From positions 1 through 52,942 of the forward strand of contig JAFRAH010000004.1 of NCBI GenBank assembly GCA_017405525.1: a stretch of DNA of 52,942 bases. Reading direction: 5' to 3'. Below the pieces are notes generated by a model. That model saw nothing but the letters and a program-made list of their open reading frames with translations. It ran no database searches and was not told the origin of the DNA. The DNA comes from Synergistaceae bacterium (lineage in GTDB: Bacteria > Synergistota > Synergistia > Synergistales > Aminobacteriaceae). How positions within the stretch are numbered: the stretch's first letter is position 1; every line of letters begins with the position of its first letter. Positions 18,834 through 26,785 of this stretch are shown one piece after another. A program made the position numbers and the translations under genes.

Positions 18834-21434
18834 CTAGAAACCGAATAGATTTATCATCTCCTGATCCGGCTCAAGCAAGTATATTCCTTCGCGTTCCTCC
18901 ATGTAGTCCCAAAGCCGCCTGACCTCATCGGCAAAAACAAGCTCTTTCCCCGTCCAGCCGCAAAGTATCGACGACCTGTAGCCATATTCAGGCATTACGG
19001 TGTTCGTGTATCCTGATGTCTGTATGCATACGACGTTCAGCTTCGGGTTCACGCTCTGACGGTATTCCTTCACGAGCCCGTTGATGTCGATGCTCCTGCC
19101 GTTCCGCATGAGGGCACCCATCTTCCTGAAGTTTTCGGGGTTAATGCCGTACTTCATGCTTGAGCCTGCCTGCATGTCAGAGTATATGAACACGCTGTCC
19201 CAGTGCTGATGCTGCATTACCGCGTCCCTGAAGAATGCGTATAATCCGCTCTCGGTGGACATTCCGCATTCAAGGCCCATGCTGTTGACGAGGCGAGCCT
19301 GTTCGAGAACCCCGGCATCCCGGATGACAGGTACTGCCCTGAGTTGGTCGCCGAACGTGTAGACCGTGCCCTTCTCCGCACGCATTGCACCGATTACGCT
19401 GCTGAGATTACCGATCTCGGCCATGCTGGTACTGCCATGCTCGGACGTGTGAGCCCCCCATGCTGAGCCTGAGTTGTCCGTAAGGAACGCGCATCTTCCT
19501 GGAATTTCCGGGAGATTGCCGCAGGACAGGTTGATGCATTCCTCAAGGGCTGCCTGAACTCTCAAGTGCCACGGGAAAAAACGTTCTACCGCCTCCCAAA
19601 GCCAGGAGCTCTTCTCGTCCTCAAATATCTTCCAGGCTGTATAGTACCTGAACGGGAACTGCTTTCCTCCTTTTACGCCGCGCTTTAGGAGTTCGAGGGC
19701 ATCATCCAGAATTTCCGGGTCTTCAACCTCGTCGAATATTCCCCGCAAGTTCCGCAGCAAAGCCATGTGAGGCATCCTGATTTTGCGGAGGATTTCCTGC
19801 CACTTCATGCCTGAAGCCCTGAGACGCTCCCATGTGTCTTCACCTTCGGGCATCGGGACTTTCCCCGTACGCATGAGGGTGTTCACGAGGGGGCTCTTGG
19901 CGTGGCACATCCTCACCACATCGACAAGGCCGGTTCCTGCGTGTGCGTATTTCGACATCGAGTAGGCATCCATTGAGCCGATACGTTTTGCCCATGAACG
20001 TTTGAGTATCGCAGGGAGTCCGTTCTTTGAGCCCTTCCAGCCGAGCCAGTACTCCATCTGATGGATGACATCATCGCCGCGGGTCATGACCTTCTGCGCG
20101 ATTTCCTGGAACTTTCCCGGATTGCGCCTCGTAAAGTTGAGCCTCTCAGGGTGAACTGCAGCCCTCACGATTATTACTTGCGGGTTGAGCCTCATAAGGA
20201 AGCGTGTCCTTAAGTCTACAGCCCACTTCAGAGTGCCCTCAAAGTCAAAGGTTAGAGCGTCATCAATGACCTTCTCCATAACTTGGGAGGCCGTGAGAAG
20301 CCTGAACTCTTCCGCCATTTTCCGAAAGTACTCGCCTTCTCTCATTGAGAGGTCATAGTACTTCATGTTGTAGTCATCCGCCCAACCGATGCCATAAAGT
20401 GAGTCGAGATTTTCCGGGGCCTCGTTGTCGCCTTCATGGTAGTACATTGGCTCGCCGAATATTGAGCCTGCACTAATCAGCTTGAGTGTGTCGAGCGGGT
20501 TGACCATGCTGTAAGACACTCCGCCCATGAAGTTCTCTTCACGTGTGGCGTTCTCGACGCACCTTGCGGCATGTTCATACGGTACGGCCTGAACATAGGG
20601 GCTGCGGTATATGGGCATTTGTATCTCGTAGTATGCCGGGTAATATTCGGGCGGGACATAACGCGCCGTGTACTGAGCCTTGCGCTTCGGCCTAAGAGGT
20701 TCATGGGGCGGGCAGCATCCCCACGAGTACCAGTCCCTAACCTGCCAGCAACGATATGTTGTCCCGTCTGTCTCCTCGTACCAGCTCCGCCATGACGCAT
20801 GAGGTCCTGCAACACTTCCGCCACGTCTTGGCCTGCTCTTCATCTCCCTGAACTTCCAGCGGCTGGCTAATCGTCGTTCCTCGTCTGCACGCTCTTGTGC
20901 TTTGGCCTTCATGAGCTCTGCCTGTTCACGGAGGTATTCTGCGGTCTCCGGGCTGTAACGCTCACAGTATCCTGCCTGCCTCAGGTATTCTTCTGCCTTC
21001 TGAGTGTAGGAGTAGGAGCTTGGTTCTCCCTGAGACACCGGGAGGGCTGGCTCTGAAAGCAACACCCTGGCCTTTAACGTTAGGCTTCTTGCTTCGGCCT
21101 GCATGGTTATACTTTCTGGGGTCCAGTGCGACGGATCAGACCCGCAGATTTCTCTTACCTTGTACATCAATGACCTGGCTTCGTCCATGTACCGCCAAGC
21201 CTGATATTCCCGTTCTTCTCTTGTAGCCTCGAACTTCCGGCGTTCCTTGCGGCATTCCCGGAGTCTTGCACGCTTGCAATGCTCGTTCCATTCCCCGATG
21301 GTCTTGGCTTTGGTACACCAGCTCCCTCCACCTTTGCGCCTTTGTGGCCTTGCATCCCGCTCGTCAATGAGTGATTTCTTTCTGAGCTGACGGATTAGCG
21401 CATCGCATTTCTTGCCTCTTCCTCCGTATGACAT
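18834..21434 (-). CDS. Enlarged Ro60-family (TROVE + vWA) RNA-binding protein
   Basis: 866 residues, far longer than typical bacterial Ro orthologues (about 530). The TROVE ring starts near residue 335 (NPLDTLKLISAGSIFGEP); the C-terminal von Willebrand A part has the MIDAS motif DNSGS at about 652-656. Bacterial Ro binds Y RNA and helps exoribonucleases and RNA quality control. The N-terminal 330 residues are not TROVE: Arg/Lys-rich, with two related helical repeats (about 80-130 and 140-190, sharing SP-E-A and KA-Q spacing), then a Tyr/Pro/Trp-rich stretch. A full AAGGAGGTGA site precedes ATG 21434. RtcB or Rtc partners are not adjacent. Confidence 0.85.
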   Translation of the reverse strand: MSYGGRGKKCDALIRQLRKKSLIDERDARPQRRKGGGSWCTKAKTIGEWNEHCKRARLRECRKERRKFEATREEREYQAWRYMDEARSLMYKVREICGSDPSHWTPESITMQAEARSLTLKARVLLSEPALPVSQGEPSSYSYTQKAEEYLRQAGYCERYSPETAEYLREQAELMKAKAQERADEERRLASRWKFREMKSRPRRGGSVAGPHASWRSWYEETDGTTYRCWQVRDWYSWGCCPPHEPLRPKRKAQYTARYVPPEYYPAYYEIQMPIYRSPYVQAVPYEHAARCVENATREENFMGGVSYSMVNPLDTLKLISAGSIFGEPMYYHEGDNEAPENLDSLYGIGWADDYNMKYYDLSMREGEYFRKMAEEFRLLTASQVMEKVIDDALTFDFEGTLKWAVDLRTRFLMRLNPQVIIVRAAVHPERLNFTRRNPGKFQEIAQKVMTRGDDVIHQMEYWLGWKGSKNGLPAILKRSWAKRIGSMDAYSMSKYAHAGTGLVDVVRMCHAKSPLVNTLMRTGKVPMPEGEDTWERLRASGMKWQEILRKIRMPHMALLRNLRGIFDEVEDPEILDDALELLKRGVKGGKQFPFRYYTAWKIFEDEKSSWLWEAVERFFPWHLRVQAALEECINLSCGNLPEIPGRCAFLTDNSGSAWGAHTSEHGSTSMAEIGNLSSVIGAMRAEKGTVYTFGDQLRAVPVIRDAGVLEQARLVNSMGLECGMSTESGLYAFFRDAVMQHQHWDSVFIYSDMQAGSSMKYGINPENFRKMGALMRNGRSIDINGLVKEYRQSVNPKLNVVCIQTSGYTNTVMPEYGYRSSILCGWTGKELVFADEVRRLWDYMEEREGIYLLEPDQEMINLFGF

Positions 21435-21893
21435 TCTTCTAGTTCACCTCCTTCCGTTTTGACGCAGAGAACCTTGAAGGCATGGCCTCGTCAAAGCCCC
21501 GTTTATCCGTCCGTAGTGTCCCTATCATTTCAGGCACCGTAAAGACCCCCCGGCGAGGTTGGCTTTCAGGAAGTCTCAACGGAAGACGTGATTATGACCC
21601 GGTGATGCCAGCTCAATGCATCGTGAGGGGTATGATAGCCTCCTGTGGATTTTGCCGCAATAAACTTAGGGTTTAATGACATGGCCGGGGAAGGCTAGTA
21701 GAATTTCATGCGTGCTTGAAACATTGGCACAGTGTCGCAGCGGTTTTCATGACTGCATCTGAATTTACAGTCTTATTCGAATTTTTCGCGCTCCCTTTTG
21801 GGAGTTGTCATGAGAGATATTCGCGGCACAACGTCTGAACTCAGGAAGGAGGCATTTCCCGGGCTCAGGCGTTTTTTTGTGGAGAGGAGGAGC
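21435..21893. other. 459-base gap upstream of the Ro60-like gene; candidate Y-RNA/leader region
   Basis: No convincing gene in either strand. The frames on the plus strand do not resemble proteins. It holds the promoter at 21632-21660 and so a leader of about 190 bases in front of the TROVE gene, a GC-rich stretch (21541-21560), and a hairpin at 21751-21772 (GACTG..CAGTC). In bacteria Y RNAs are often encoded next to Ro. I could not fold a full tRNA-like YrlA module by eye, so no RNA is called. Confidence 0.4.
21632..21660 (-). promoter_or_regulatory. Candidate promoter for the Ro60-like gene
   Basis: On the minus strand TTGCGG (21660-21655), exactly 17 bases, then TATCAT (21637-21632). The -10 matches five of six consensus bases, the -35 only three. 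Confidence 0.4.
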
Positions 21894-22157
21894 TCAGGCG
21901 GCAGAATAGGAGACCTCCCGATCCTCGTAGACCAGGAGGCTCTCAATGGTTACCCCGAAGATGAGGGACAACGCAAGAAGGTTGTCGATTGAGGGGAGGC
22001 ACTCGCCATGCTGCCACTTGTAGATAGCCTGCGGGTACTCGAAGCCGAAATACCCCTGAAGATCCCTGACAGTGAGTCCGGCATTCCTGCGGCACTGCTC
22101 AATGTTGCGGCCAGTTCCCGGAAGGTCAATCACCGGGAAAGATGTCCTTATCGGCAT
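21894..22157 (-). CDS. XRE-family helix-turn-helix regulator
   Basis: 87 residues with a Cro/C1-type HTH at about 18-72: GRNIEQCRRNAGLTVRDLQ, then the recognition-helix region YPQAIYKWQHGECLPSIDNLLALS. Small single-domain DNA-binding protein. ATG 22157 has AAGGAGG eight bases upstream, better placed than the TTG at 22163. It is divergent from the RiPP locus at 22506 and upstream of the Ro60 gene; it could control either. Confidence 0.85.
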   Translation of the reverse strand: MPIRTSFPVIDLPGTGRNIEQCRRNAGLTVRDLQGYFGFEYPQAIYKWQHGECLPSIDNLLALSLIFGVTIESLLVYEDREVSYSAA

Positions 22158-22505
22158 AAGCAATTCCTCCTTGATGTGGTTATGCCTGAAATTCTAGCTG
22201 AATGATGATGGATTGTTCTTGCCTTGATGGAAACTTAACGAGGAGAGGAATCATAGCATCAAGCAACGGTATACGCAAAGGCCATGTTGAAGCTGTAAAT
22301 CAATTTCACACATAATAAAACAAGGATAAGTTTTTATACTATAATCATACTCAACCGAAAGTAAGAAAGCACATGACTTTATGGCGTGTGCCAGCAGTCT
22401 TATCTTGTCCTGCGTTCATTATAACACAGTACAGCGTAAGATGATGAATAGTTGTGTGCTTAAAATTTCTGCAAATGGATTTATCACAGGGAGGAGGTGA
22501 TTTAC
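22158..22505. other. 348-base divergent intergenic region before the RiPP locus
   Basis: AT-rich compared with its surroundings. It contains a TATAAT at 22340-22345 and a second AT-rich box (TATAAC, 22420-22425); no frame with a plausible start and ribosome site apart from the peptide at 22506. The region probably carries the promoters of the HTH gene and of the peptide operon. Confidence 0.5.
22340..22345 (+). promoter_or_regulatory. Candidate -10 box of the RiPP operon
   Basis: TATAAT in TACTATAATCATAC, about 160 bases before the precursor start, which would give a long leader. TATAAC at 22420 is a nearer alternative. Neither has a good -35. Confidence 0.35.
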
Positions 22506-22628
22506 ATGGCGTACAGCAAACCGAAGACATTAGCACGGAGCGCAAAGAAGTCATCGTTTGTAGCAGGTTGCCCCGAGTATCAGCACGGCAATTTCAACTG
22601 CTATAGCTGCGAGATTGAGAAGGACTAA
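22506..22628 (+). CDS. RiPP precursor peptide, 40 residues, three cysteines
   Basis: Encodes MAYSKPKTLARSAKKSSFVA, then GCPEYQHGNFNCYSCEIEKD. The first 20 residues are basic and Ser-rich (leader-like); the rest holds Cys-22, Cys-32 and Cys-35. It has a near-perfect ribosome site (GGAGGTGA, seven bases away), is followed by a hairpin with a T-run, and precedes a radical SAM-SPASM maturase carrying its own RRE. That context makes it the substrate. Likely product: a peptide with Cys thioether or other radical-installed crosslinks (inference). The small size and lack of a Gly-Gly site set it apart from the Nif11 precursors at 50591-52870. Confidence 0.85.
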   Translation: MAYSKPKTLARSAKKSSFVAGCPEYQHGNFNCYSCEIEKD

Positions 22629-22638
22629 TACAGTCAGC

Positions 22639-22672
22639 TCCCGGAGTGAGTTTGTCCTCCGGGAATGTTTTT
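22639..22672 (+). terminator. Attenuator-type terminator between precursor and maturase
   Basis: TCCCGGAG (22639-22646) and CTCCGGGA (22657-22664) pair perfectly over a ten-base loop; TGTTTTT follows. Partial read-through would give more precursor than maturase transcript, a common arrangement in RiPP operons. Confidence 0.75.
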
Positions 22673-22692
22673 GCCCAAAGGAGGAATAAGTA

Positions 22693-23991
22693 TTGCTAGT
22701 ATGTCTTGCTAAGGATTCATTTGTTAGGATATTTGAAGACATAGGGTACATCGTCAATAAAATCACAAGGCAGGATAGAATTTACGACATAAACGGAAAA
22801 ATATTTCTTCAGCAGCTCACACGCAAGCCCAAATCCACAGACAAAATCAGCGCAAAGATGCCATCTTTCAGCTACAGCATGAAGAACAGGAAGACCGCTC
22901 CCTTGACCGCGCTCAATGTATCACCAGACGCTCAAGGCACTACAGAATTTCTCGGAAGATACTTCAGGAATGACCCGCATCTATTCGCGTTCCAGTTCGA
23001 GCTGACCAGCAGGTGCAACGAACAATGCCGACACTGCTATTTGCCCGGCGCAAGAAACTTCCATGACCTCGAAACCGACTTAGTCATTAGCATACTCGAC
23101 CAGTTAAGAGACATGGGTACGCTGAAGGTTACGTTTTCGGGCGGTGAGTGCCTCCTTCACCCTGACTTCATACCCATTCTGAGACATGCACGGGAAAATG
23201 ACCTCTCTATCTCCATACTGAGCAACATTACGCTTCTCACAGACAAGATGATTTCAGCCATCAAGGACGCAAACATAGACTTCCTGCAAGCCTCAGTGTA
23301 CAGCATGAACCCCGAAGAGCACGACTATATTACACGTCTTCCCGGCTCTCACGCAAAGACAATCGCAGGACTTGAACGCCTCATAGCCGCAGATGTCCCC
23401 GTGATGATAAGCTGTCCGACAATGAGGAAGACTTACTCGTCGTACAAGGCTGTGCTCGACTGGGCATATTCGCACGGAATAAAAGGCTACACTGACTATA
23501 TCATGATGGCAAGAACTGACGGGACAACGGACAACCTCGAAAACAGGCTGACGATTAGCGAGACTGAGGAGCTCTTGAGGGACATAATCGGCTACGATAT
23601 ACAGTACAGGACGATCCTTGACGCGGGCATTGCTCCCTCACCGCTGAACCCGGACGAGCATGTATGCGGGGCAGGTATCGACATGATGTGCGTTGCGGCA
23701 AACGGCGAGTTTTACCCGTGCTCAGGGTTTCAGGGCTGGCCTCTGGGCAATGCCCATTCTCAGGGAGTGGCGGATGTCTGGGAGAACTCGGAGGCATTGA
23801 GGGAACTTAGGGCGGTGAAGTGGCGGGATTTCCCCAAGTGCATGGAGTGCGGGGCAAAACCTTACTGCTCCATGTGCATGGTGAGGAATCTGAACGAGAC
23901 GGGCTCAATCTTTGAGGTGAGCAAGCATTTCTGTGATGTCGCGTTCATCAACAAGAGGCTTGTCGAAGAATACAGGAAGGAGCAAGGATAA
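22693..23991 (+). CDS. Radical SAM/SPASM peptide maturase with N-terminal RRE (PqqD-like)
   Basis: 432 residues. About 8-50 matches the PqqD-like RiPP recognition element (FVRIFEDIGYIVNK, RQDRIYDINGKIFLQQL). The radical SAM core has the cluster motif CNEQCRHC (Cys-108, 112, 115) and SGGECLLHPDF. The SPASM region binds auxiliary Fe-S clusters: a CGAG, then C-x9-C (MMCVAANGEFYPCSG) and C383/C386/C392/C395 with C414 near the end. It should bind the peptide leader and modify its core. TTG 22693 is the start: AAAGGAGGA lies seven bases upstream and the RRE would be lost from later starts. Confidence 0.9.
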   Translation: MLVCLAKDSFVRIFEDIGYIVNKITRQDRIYDINGKIFLQQLTRKPKSTDKISAKMPSFSYSMKNRKTAPLTALNVSPDAQGTTEFLGRYFRNDPHLFAFQFELTSRCNEQCRHCYLPGARNFHDLETDLVISILDQLRDMGTLKVTFSGGECLLHPDFIPILRHARENDLSISILSNITLLTDKMISAIKDANIDFLQASVYSMNPEEHDYITRLPGSHAKTIAGLERLIAADVPVMISCPTMRKTYSSYKAVLDWAYSHGIKGYTDYIMMARTDGTTDNLENRLTISETEELLRDIIGYDIQYRTILDAGIAPSPLNPDEHVCGAGIDMMCVAANGEFYPCSGFQGWPLGNAHSQGVADVWENSEALRELRAVKWRDFPKCMECGAKPYCSMCMVRNLNETGSIFEVSKHFCDVAFINKRLVEEYRKEQG

Positions 23992-23992
23992 T

Positions 23993-24778
23993 ATGCAGGA
24001 TTTCCATGTTCACACAGGACACTTCAAGGGCAAGTTATATTTTTCCCCCGAAGAAGTTGCGGAAGGAATGAAGGCTCTCCATGTTGAGCGTTACTATTTC
24101 TCGTCAACCTCAACCGGCAGTGTTCCGTTCAGCGAGGTTAGGCACGAAATAGAGTCGCTTGTTGACCTGAGCGGGGGCAGGGCTGTACCGTTCCTTTGGG
24201 TGTCTCCTGAGATGCTCGAACATTCGCCGGACTTGGGCTCGTATTTCTTCTGTGAGTTCGCGGGGATAAAGATTCACGGCTATCATCACGACTGGAATCC
24301 GAACGGCAAACCGTTACGCAGGGTTCTGAGTATTGCGAGGGACAAGGTGCTTCCTGTCATGTTCCACACAGGAGGGTGCGAACGCTCTGACGCGGGAGTC
24401 TACATGAACATATGCCGCGAATTTCCCAGTGTCAAAATAATCTTAGCGCATGGCCGACCTATTGATGAGTGCGTGGCCGTCATGAAGGAATGCCCCAACG
24501 CTTGGGCTGATACCGCGTTCATGTCGGTGAACAGCATCGTGAAGTTCAGGGATGAGGGGCTGATCTCACGCGTATTGTGGGGGAGTGATTTTCCCGTCAT
24601 GAGGTATTACTACGATATGCCAGCCACTGAGTACTACAGGCATAACACCGGGGCAGTAAGTGAGGCACTGGGGGACGAGGATTTTGCACGGATAACACGG
24701 GACAACTTCAGGCAGTTCTTCAGCACAAAAAGGCAGACCCGCAATGATCCGCGAGCCTGCCCAAAATTCCAGCCTTAA
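23993..24778 (+). CDS. TIM-barrel amidohydrolase of the RiPP locus
   Basis: 261 residues, amidohydrolase-2 fold. Metal ligands: HVHTGH at residues 4-9, GIKIHGYHHDW, MFHTGG, LAHGRP and GSDFPV with the catalytic Asp. It starts one base after the maturase stop, with AAGGAGCAAGG in the end of that gene, so it belongs to the same operon. An amidohydrolase in a radical SAM peptide operon could trim or release the product or hydrolyse a side chain (inference). Related but not close to the hydrolase at 7577. The last 50 bases also encode a terminator of the opposite strand. Confidence 0.85.
   Translation: MQDFHVHTGHFKGKLYFSPEEVAEGMKALHVERYYFSSTSTGSVPFSEVRHEIESLVDLSGGRAVPFLWVSPEMLEHSPDLGSYFFCEFAGIKIHGYHHDWNPNGKPLRRVLSIARDKVLPVMFHTGGCERSDAGVYMNICREFPSVKIILAHGRPIDECVAVMKECPNAWADTAFMSVNSIVKFRDEGLISRVLWGSDFPVMRYYYDMPATEYYRHNTGAVSEALGDEDFARITRDNFRQFFSTKRQTRNDPRACPKFQP
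24727..24761 (-). terminator. TRAP operon terminator embedded in the amidohydrolase gene
   Basis: On the minus strand GGCAGGCTCGC and GCGGGTCTGCC form an 11-pair stem (two G-T) with an eight-base loop, followed by five T. It lies 15-45 bases beyond the TRAP stop, inside the coding end of the convergent amidohydrolase. Confidence 0.75.
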
Positions 24779-26778
24779 CGGTTCATGACGTACACCGCCA
24801 CAAGAATCACGAACCCCGCAATTGTAGTAGCAGGCCACACACTCAGGCACAACACTCCCGACACAAGCAGCAACAAGCGCATGAACGCATTGATTGGCCG
24901 CTTGATGTAGCCCATCCACATATACGCGAACGCAAAGACCGCACTAATCCCGCTCAGCAATGCCCAGCCAATCTGAGCCAATGAACCCTGCATGAGCAGT
25001 CCGGGGTCATAGCAGAACGCGAAAGGCACTACATACGCCAGAAATCCTAACTGCATGGCCTGGAAGCCCGTCTTGTTGGGGTTGGAGTCAGCGATTGAGC
25101 TCGCCGCATATGCCGCCAAAGCAACAGGAGGAGTTATGTTCGAGATTATCGCGTAGTAGAACACGAACATGTGAGCCGCTATCGGAGGGAAGCCCAGCTT
25201 AACGAGTATCGGAGCTCCCAACGCCGCCGCAAGTATGTATGCCCCGGTCGTTGGCAGTCCCATTCCCAGCAACGTGGCAATCAGCATCACCAAGACCAGC
25301 GCAAGGAACGGCATATCTCCCGCAAACGAAATCACGAACCCCACGAGCTTGCCGCCAATGCCAGTGAGTGAGACAGCTCCGAGAACTATTCCTGCTGTGG
25401 CACAGGCAACGCACACCAGCGGGATTCCCTGAGCTCCCTGCTCGATTGCGTCAATGAACTCACGCGTATTCATTCCGGGGTTGAACCACGAAGCTACGAG
25501 CATATAGACCCCGATAATCACGAACTGCATACCCGGCTTAATCCCCGCGAAAATCTCAGGCTTGAGCGTCAGGAGTGTACCCAGTCCCAGAGAGATTAAC
25601 GCAACGACAACTGCAAGGGTCTTCTGTGTCCCGGTGGTCTCAGGCTTGAAGTTGAAGAATGACACAAGCCACGCAAGACCTATTCCCAGCAATGCCGCCC
25701 TCATTGGTGTATAGCCAATCAGCAAGAAAACGATTAACCCAAGAATTGGCGCAATCATGTAGAACTTGCTCAGAACGTCATGCTTTGAGGGGAGATCTTC
25801 AGGGTTGAGACCCTTAAGGCCGGTCTTGAGGGCACGAAGACGAACCATCAGGAACAACGCACCGTAGTAGAGCAGTGCCGGGAAAATTGCCGCTATCATT
25901 ATCTCCCTGTACTGCAAGCCCAGGAACGAGGCCATCAGGAACGCGCCCGCTCCCATAATCGGGGGCATTATCTGTCCTCCTGAGCTCGCAACCGCCTCAA
26001 CAGCTCCCGCAAAGAACGGCTCATACCCTATCTTCATCATGAGGGGGATCGTGAACGTTCCAGTACCGTAGACGTTGGCGACAGCACTGCCTGAGATTGA
26101 CCCGAAGAGGCACGAACTCAGCACCGCAATCTGTGCAGGACCTCCGGGGGTTGTCCCGGTGAACGCCTGAGCAACACTCATGAACCAGTCGCCAGCCCCG
26201 GACTTCTCCAGGAATGCACCGAATATCAGGAATATCATCACGTACGTAGCTGACACTCCCAGAGGTGAGGCAAATATTCCCTCGTCCGTAAGGTAGAGCT
26301 GCTCGATAACTTCAGGGTACGAGAACGGATACCCCTGAAGCAAGCCCGGAAGCTGATAGCCATAGAGCATGTAGACCGCGAAGAGTGCCGCAATCAGTGA
26401 GAGAGGAAGCCCCACAATCCGCCGTGTTCCCTCAAGCAACAGGAGCACTAACAGCGACCCAAGCACTAACTGTGCAGTCGTCAGAGGGTCAATCTGCTGT
26501 ATTCTCTCGGTTATGGCTGTGTAGTTCACCATCGAGTAGACTCCCGGAGCCGCCGCAAGTACAGCAAGGAACCAGTCATATATCGGCACCCTGTCCTTGG
26601 GAGCTCCCTTCGTCATCGGGAACAGTACGAACGCCAAAGGAAGCACGAACGCAAGATGTATCGAACGCTGAAGGTATGCCTCGTAATTCCCCGCGCTTGC
26701 TGTGTAGAGGTGGAACACTCCCATTGCGAGGACGTAGAGATATACGAGGGATTTAGACCAGCCTGAAAGTTTGCGCAT
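24775..26778 (-). CDS. TRAP transporter, fused small and large membrane subunits (4TM/12TM, TAXI type)
   Basis: 667 residues, nearly all membrane helices. The N-terminal about 170 residues correspond to the DctQ-like part and the rest to the DctM-like permease: PGGPAQIAVLSSCLFGSISGSAVANV and GLPTTGAYILAAALGAPILVKLG are family hallmarks, as is NITPPVALAAYAASSIA. Na+-driven uptake of organic acids or amino acids in TAXI systems. It starts seven bases after the TAXI binding-protein gene, and its stop TAA overlaps the stop of the convergent amidohydrolase. Confidence 0.95.
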   Translation of the reverse strand: MRKLSGWSKSLVYLYVLAMGVFHLYTASAGNYEAYLQRSIHLAFVLPLAFVLFPMTKGAPKDRVPIYDWFLAVLAAAPGVYSMVNYTAITERIQQIDPLTTAQLVLGSLLVLLLLEGTRRIVGLPLSLIAALFAVYMLYGYQLPGLLQGYPFSYPEVIEQLYLTDEGIFASPLGVSATYVMIFLIFGAFLEKSGAGDWFMSVAQAFTGTTPGGPAQIAVLSSCLFGSISGSAVANVYGTGTFTIPLMMKIGYEPFFAGAVEAVASSGGQIMPPIMGAGAFLMASFLGLQYREIMIAAIFPALLYYGALFLMVRLRALKTGLKGLNPEDLPSKHDVLSKFYMIAPILGLIVFLLIGYTPMRAALLGIGLAWLVSFFNFKPETTGTQKTLAVVVALISLGLGTLLTLKPEIFAGIKPGMQFVIIGVYMLVASWFNPGMNTREFIDAIEQGAQGIPLVCVACATAGIVLGAVSLTGIGGKLVGFVISFAGDMPFLALVLVMLIATLLGMGLPTTGAYILAAALGAPILVKLGFPPIAAHMFVFYYAIISNITPPVALAAYAASSIADSNPNKTGFQAMQLGFLAYVVPFAFCYDPGLLMQGSLAQIGWALLSGISAVFAFAYMWMGYIKRPINAFMRLLLLVSGVLCLSVWPATTIAGFVILVAVYVMNR

Positions 26779-26785
26779 TATCCCG

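Noticed and set aside
21435-21631. Riboswitch in the leader of the Ro60-like gene
   Set aside because: The GC-rich stretch did not match any riboswitch core I could recognise.
21482-21992. Small plus-strand frames at 21482-21676 and 21798-21992 and the hairpin at 21791-21804
   Set aside because: No ribosome sites, no family resemblance; the second frame is partly antisense to the HTH gene, and the hairpin has no T-run on its 3' side in either direction.
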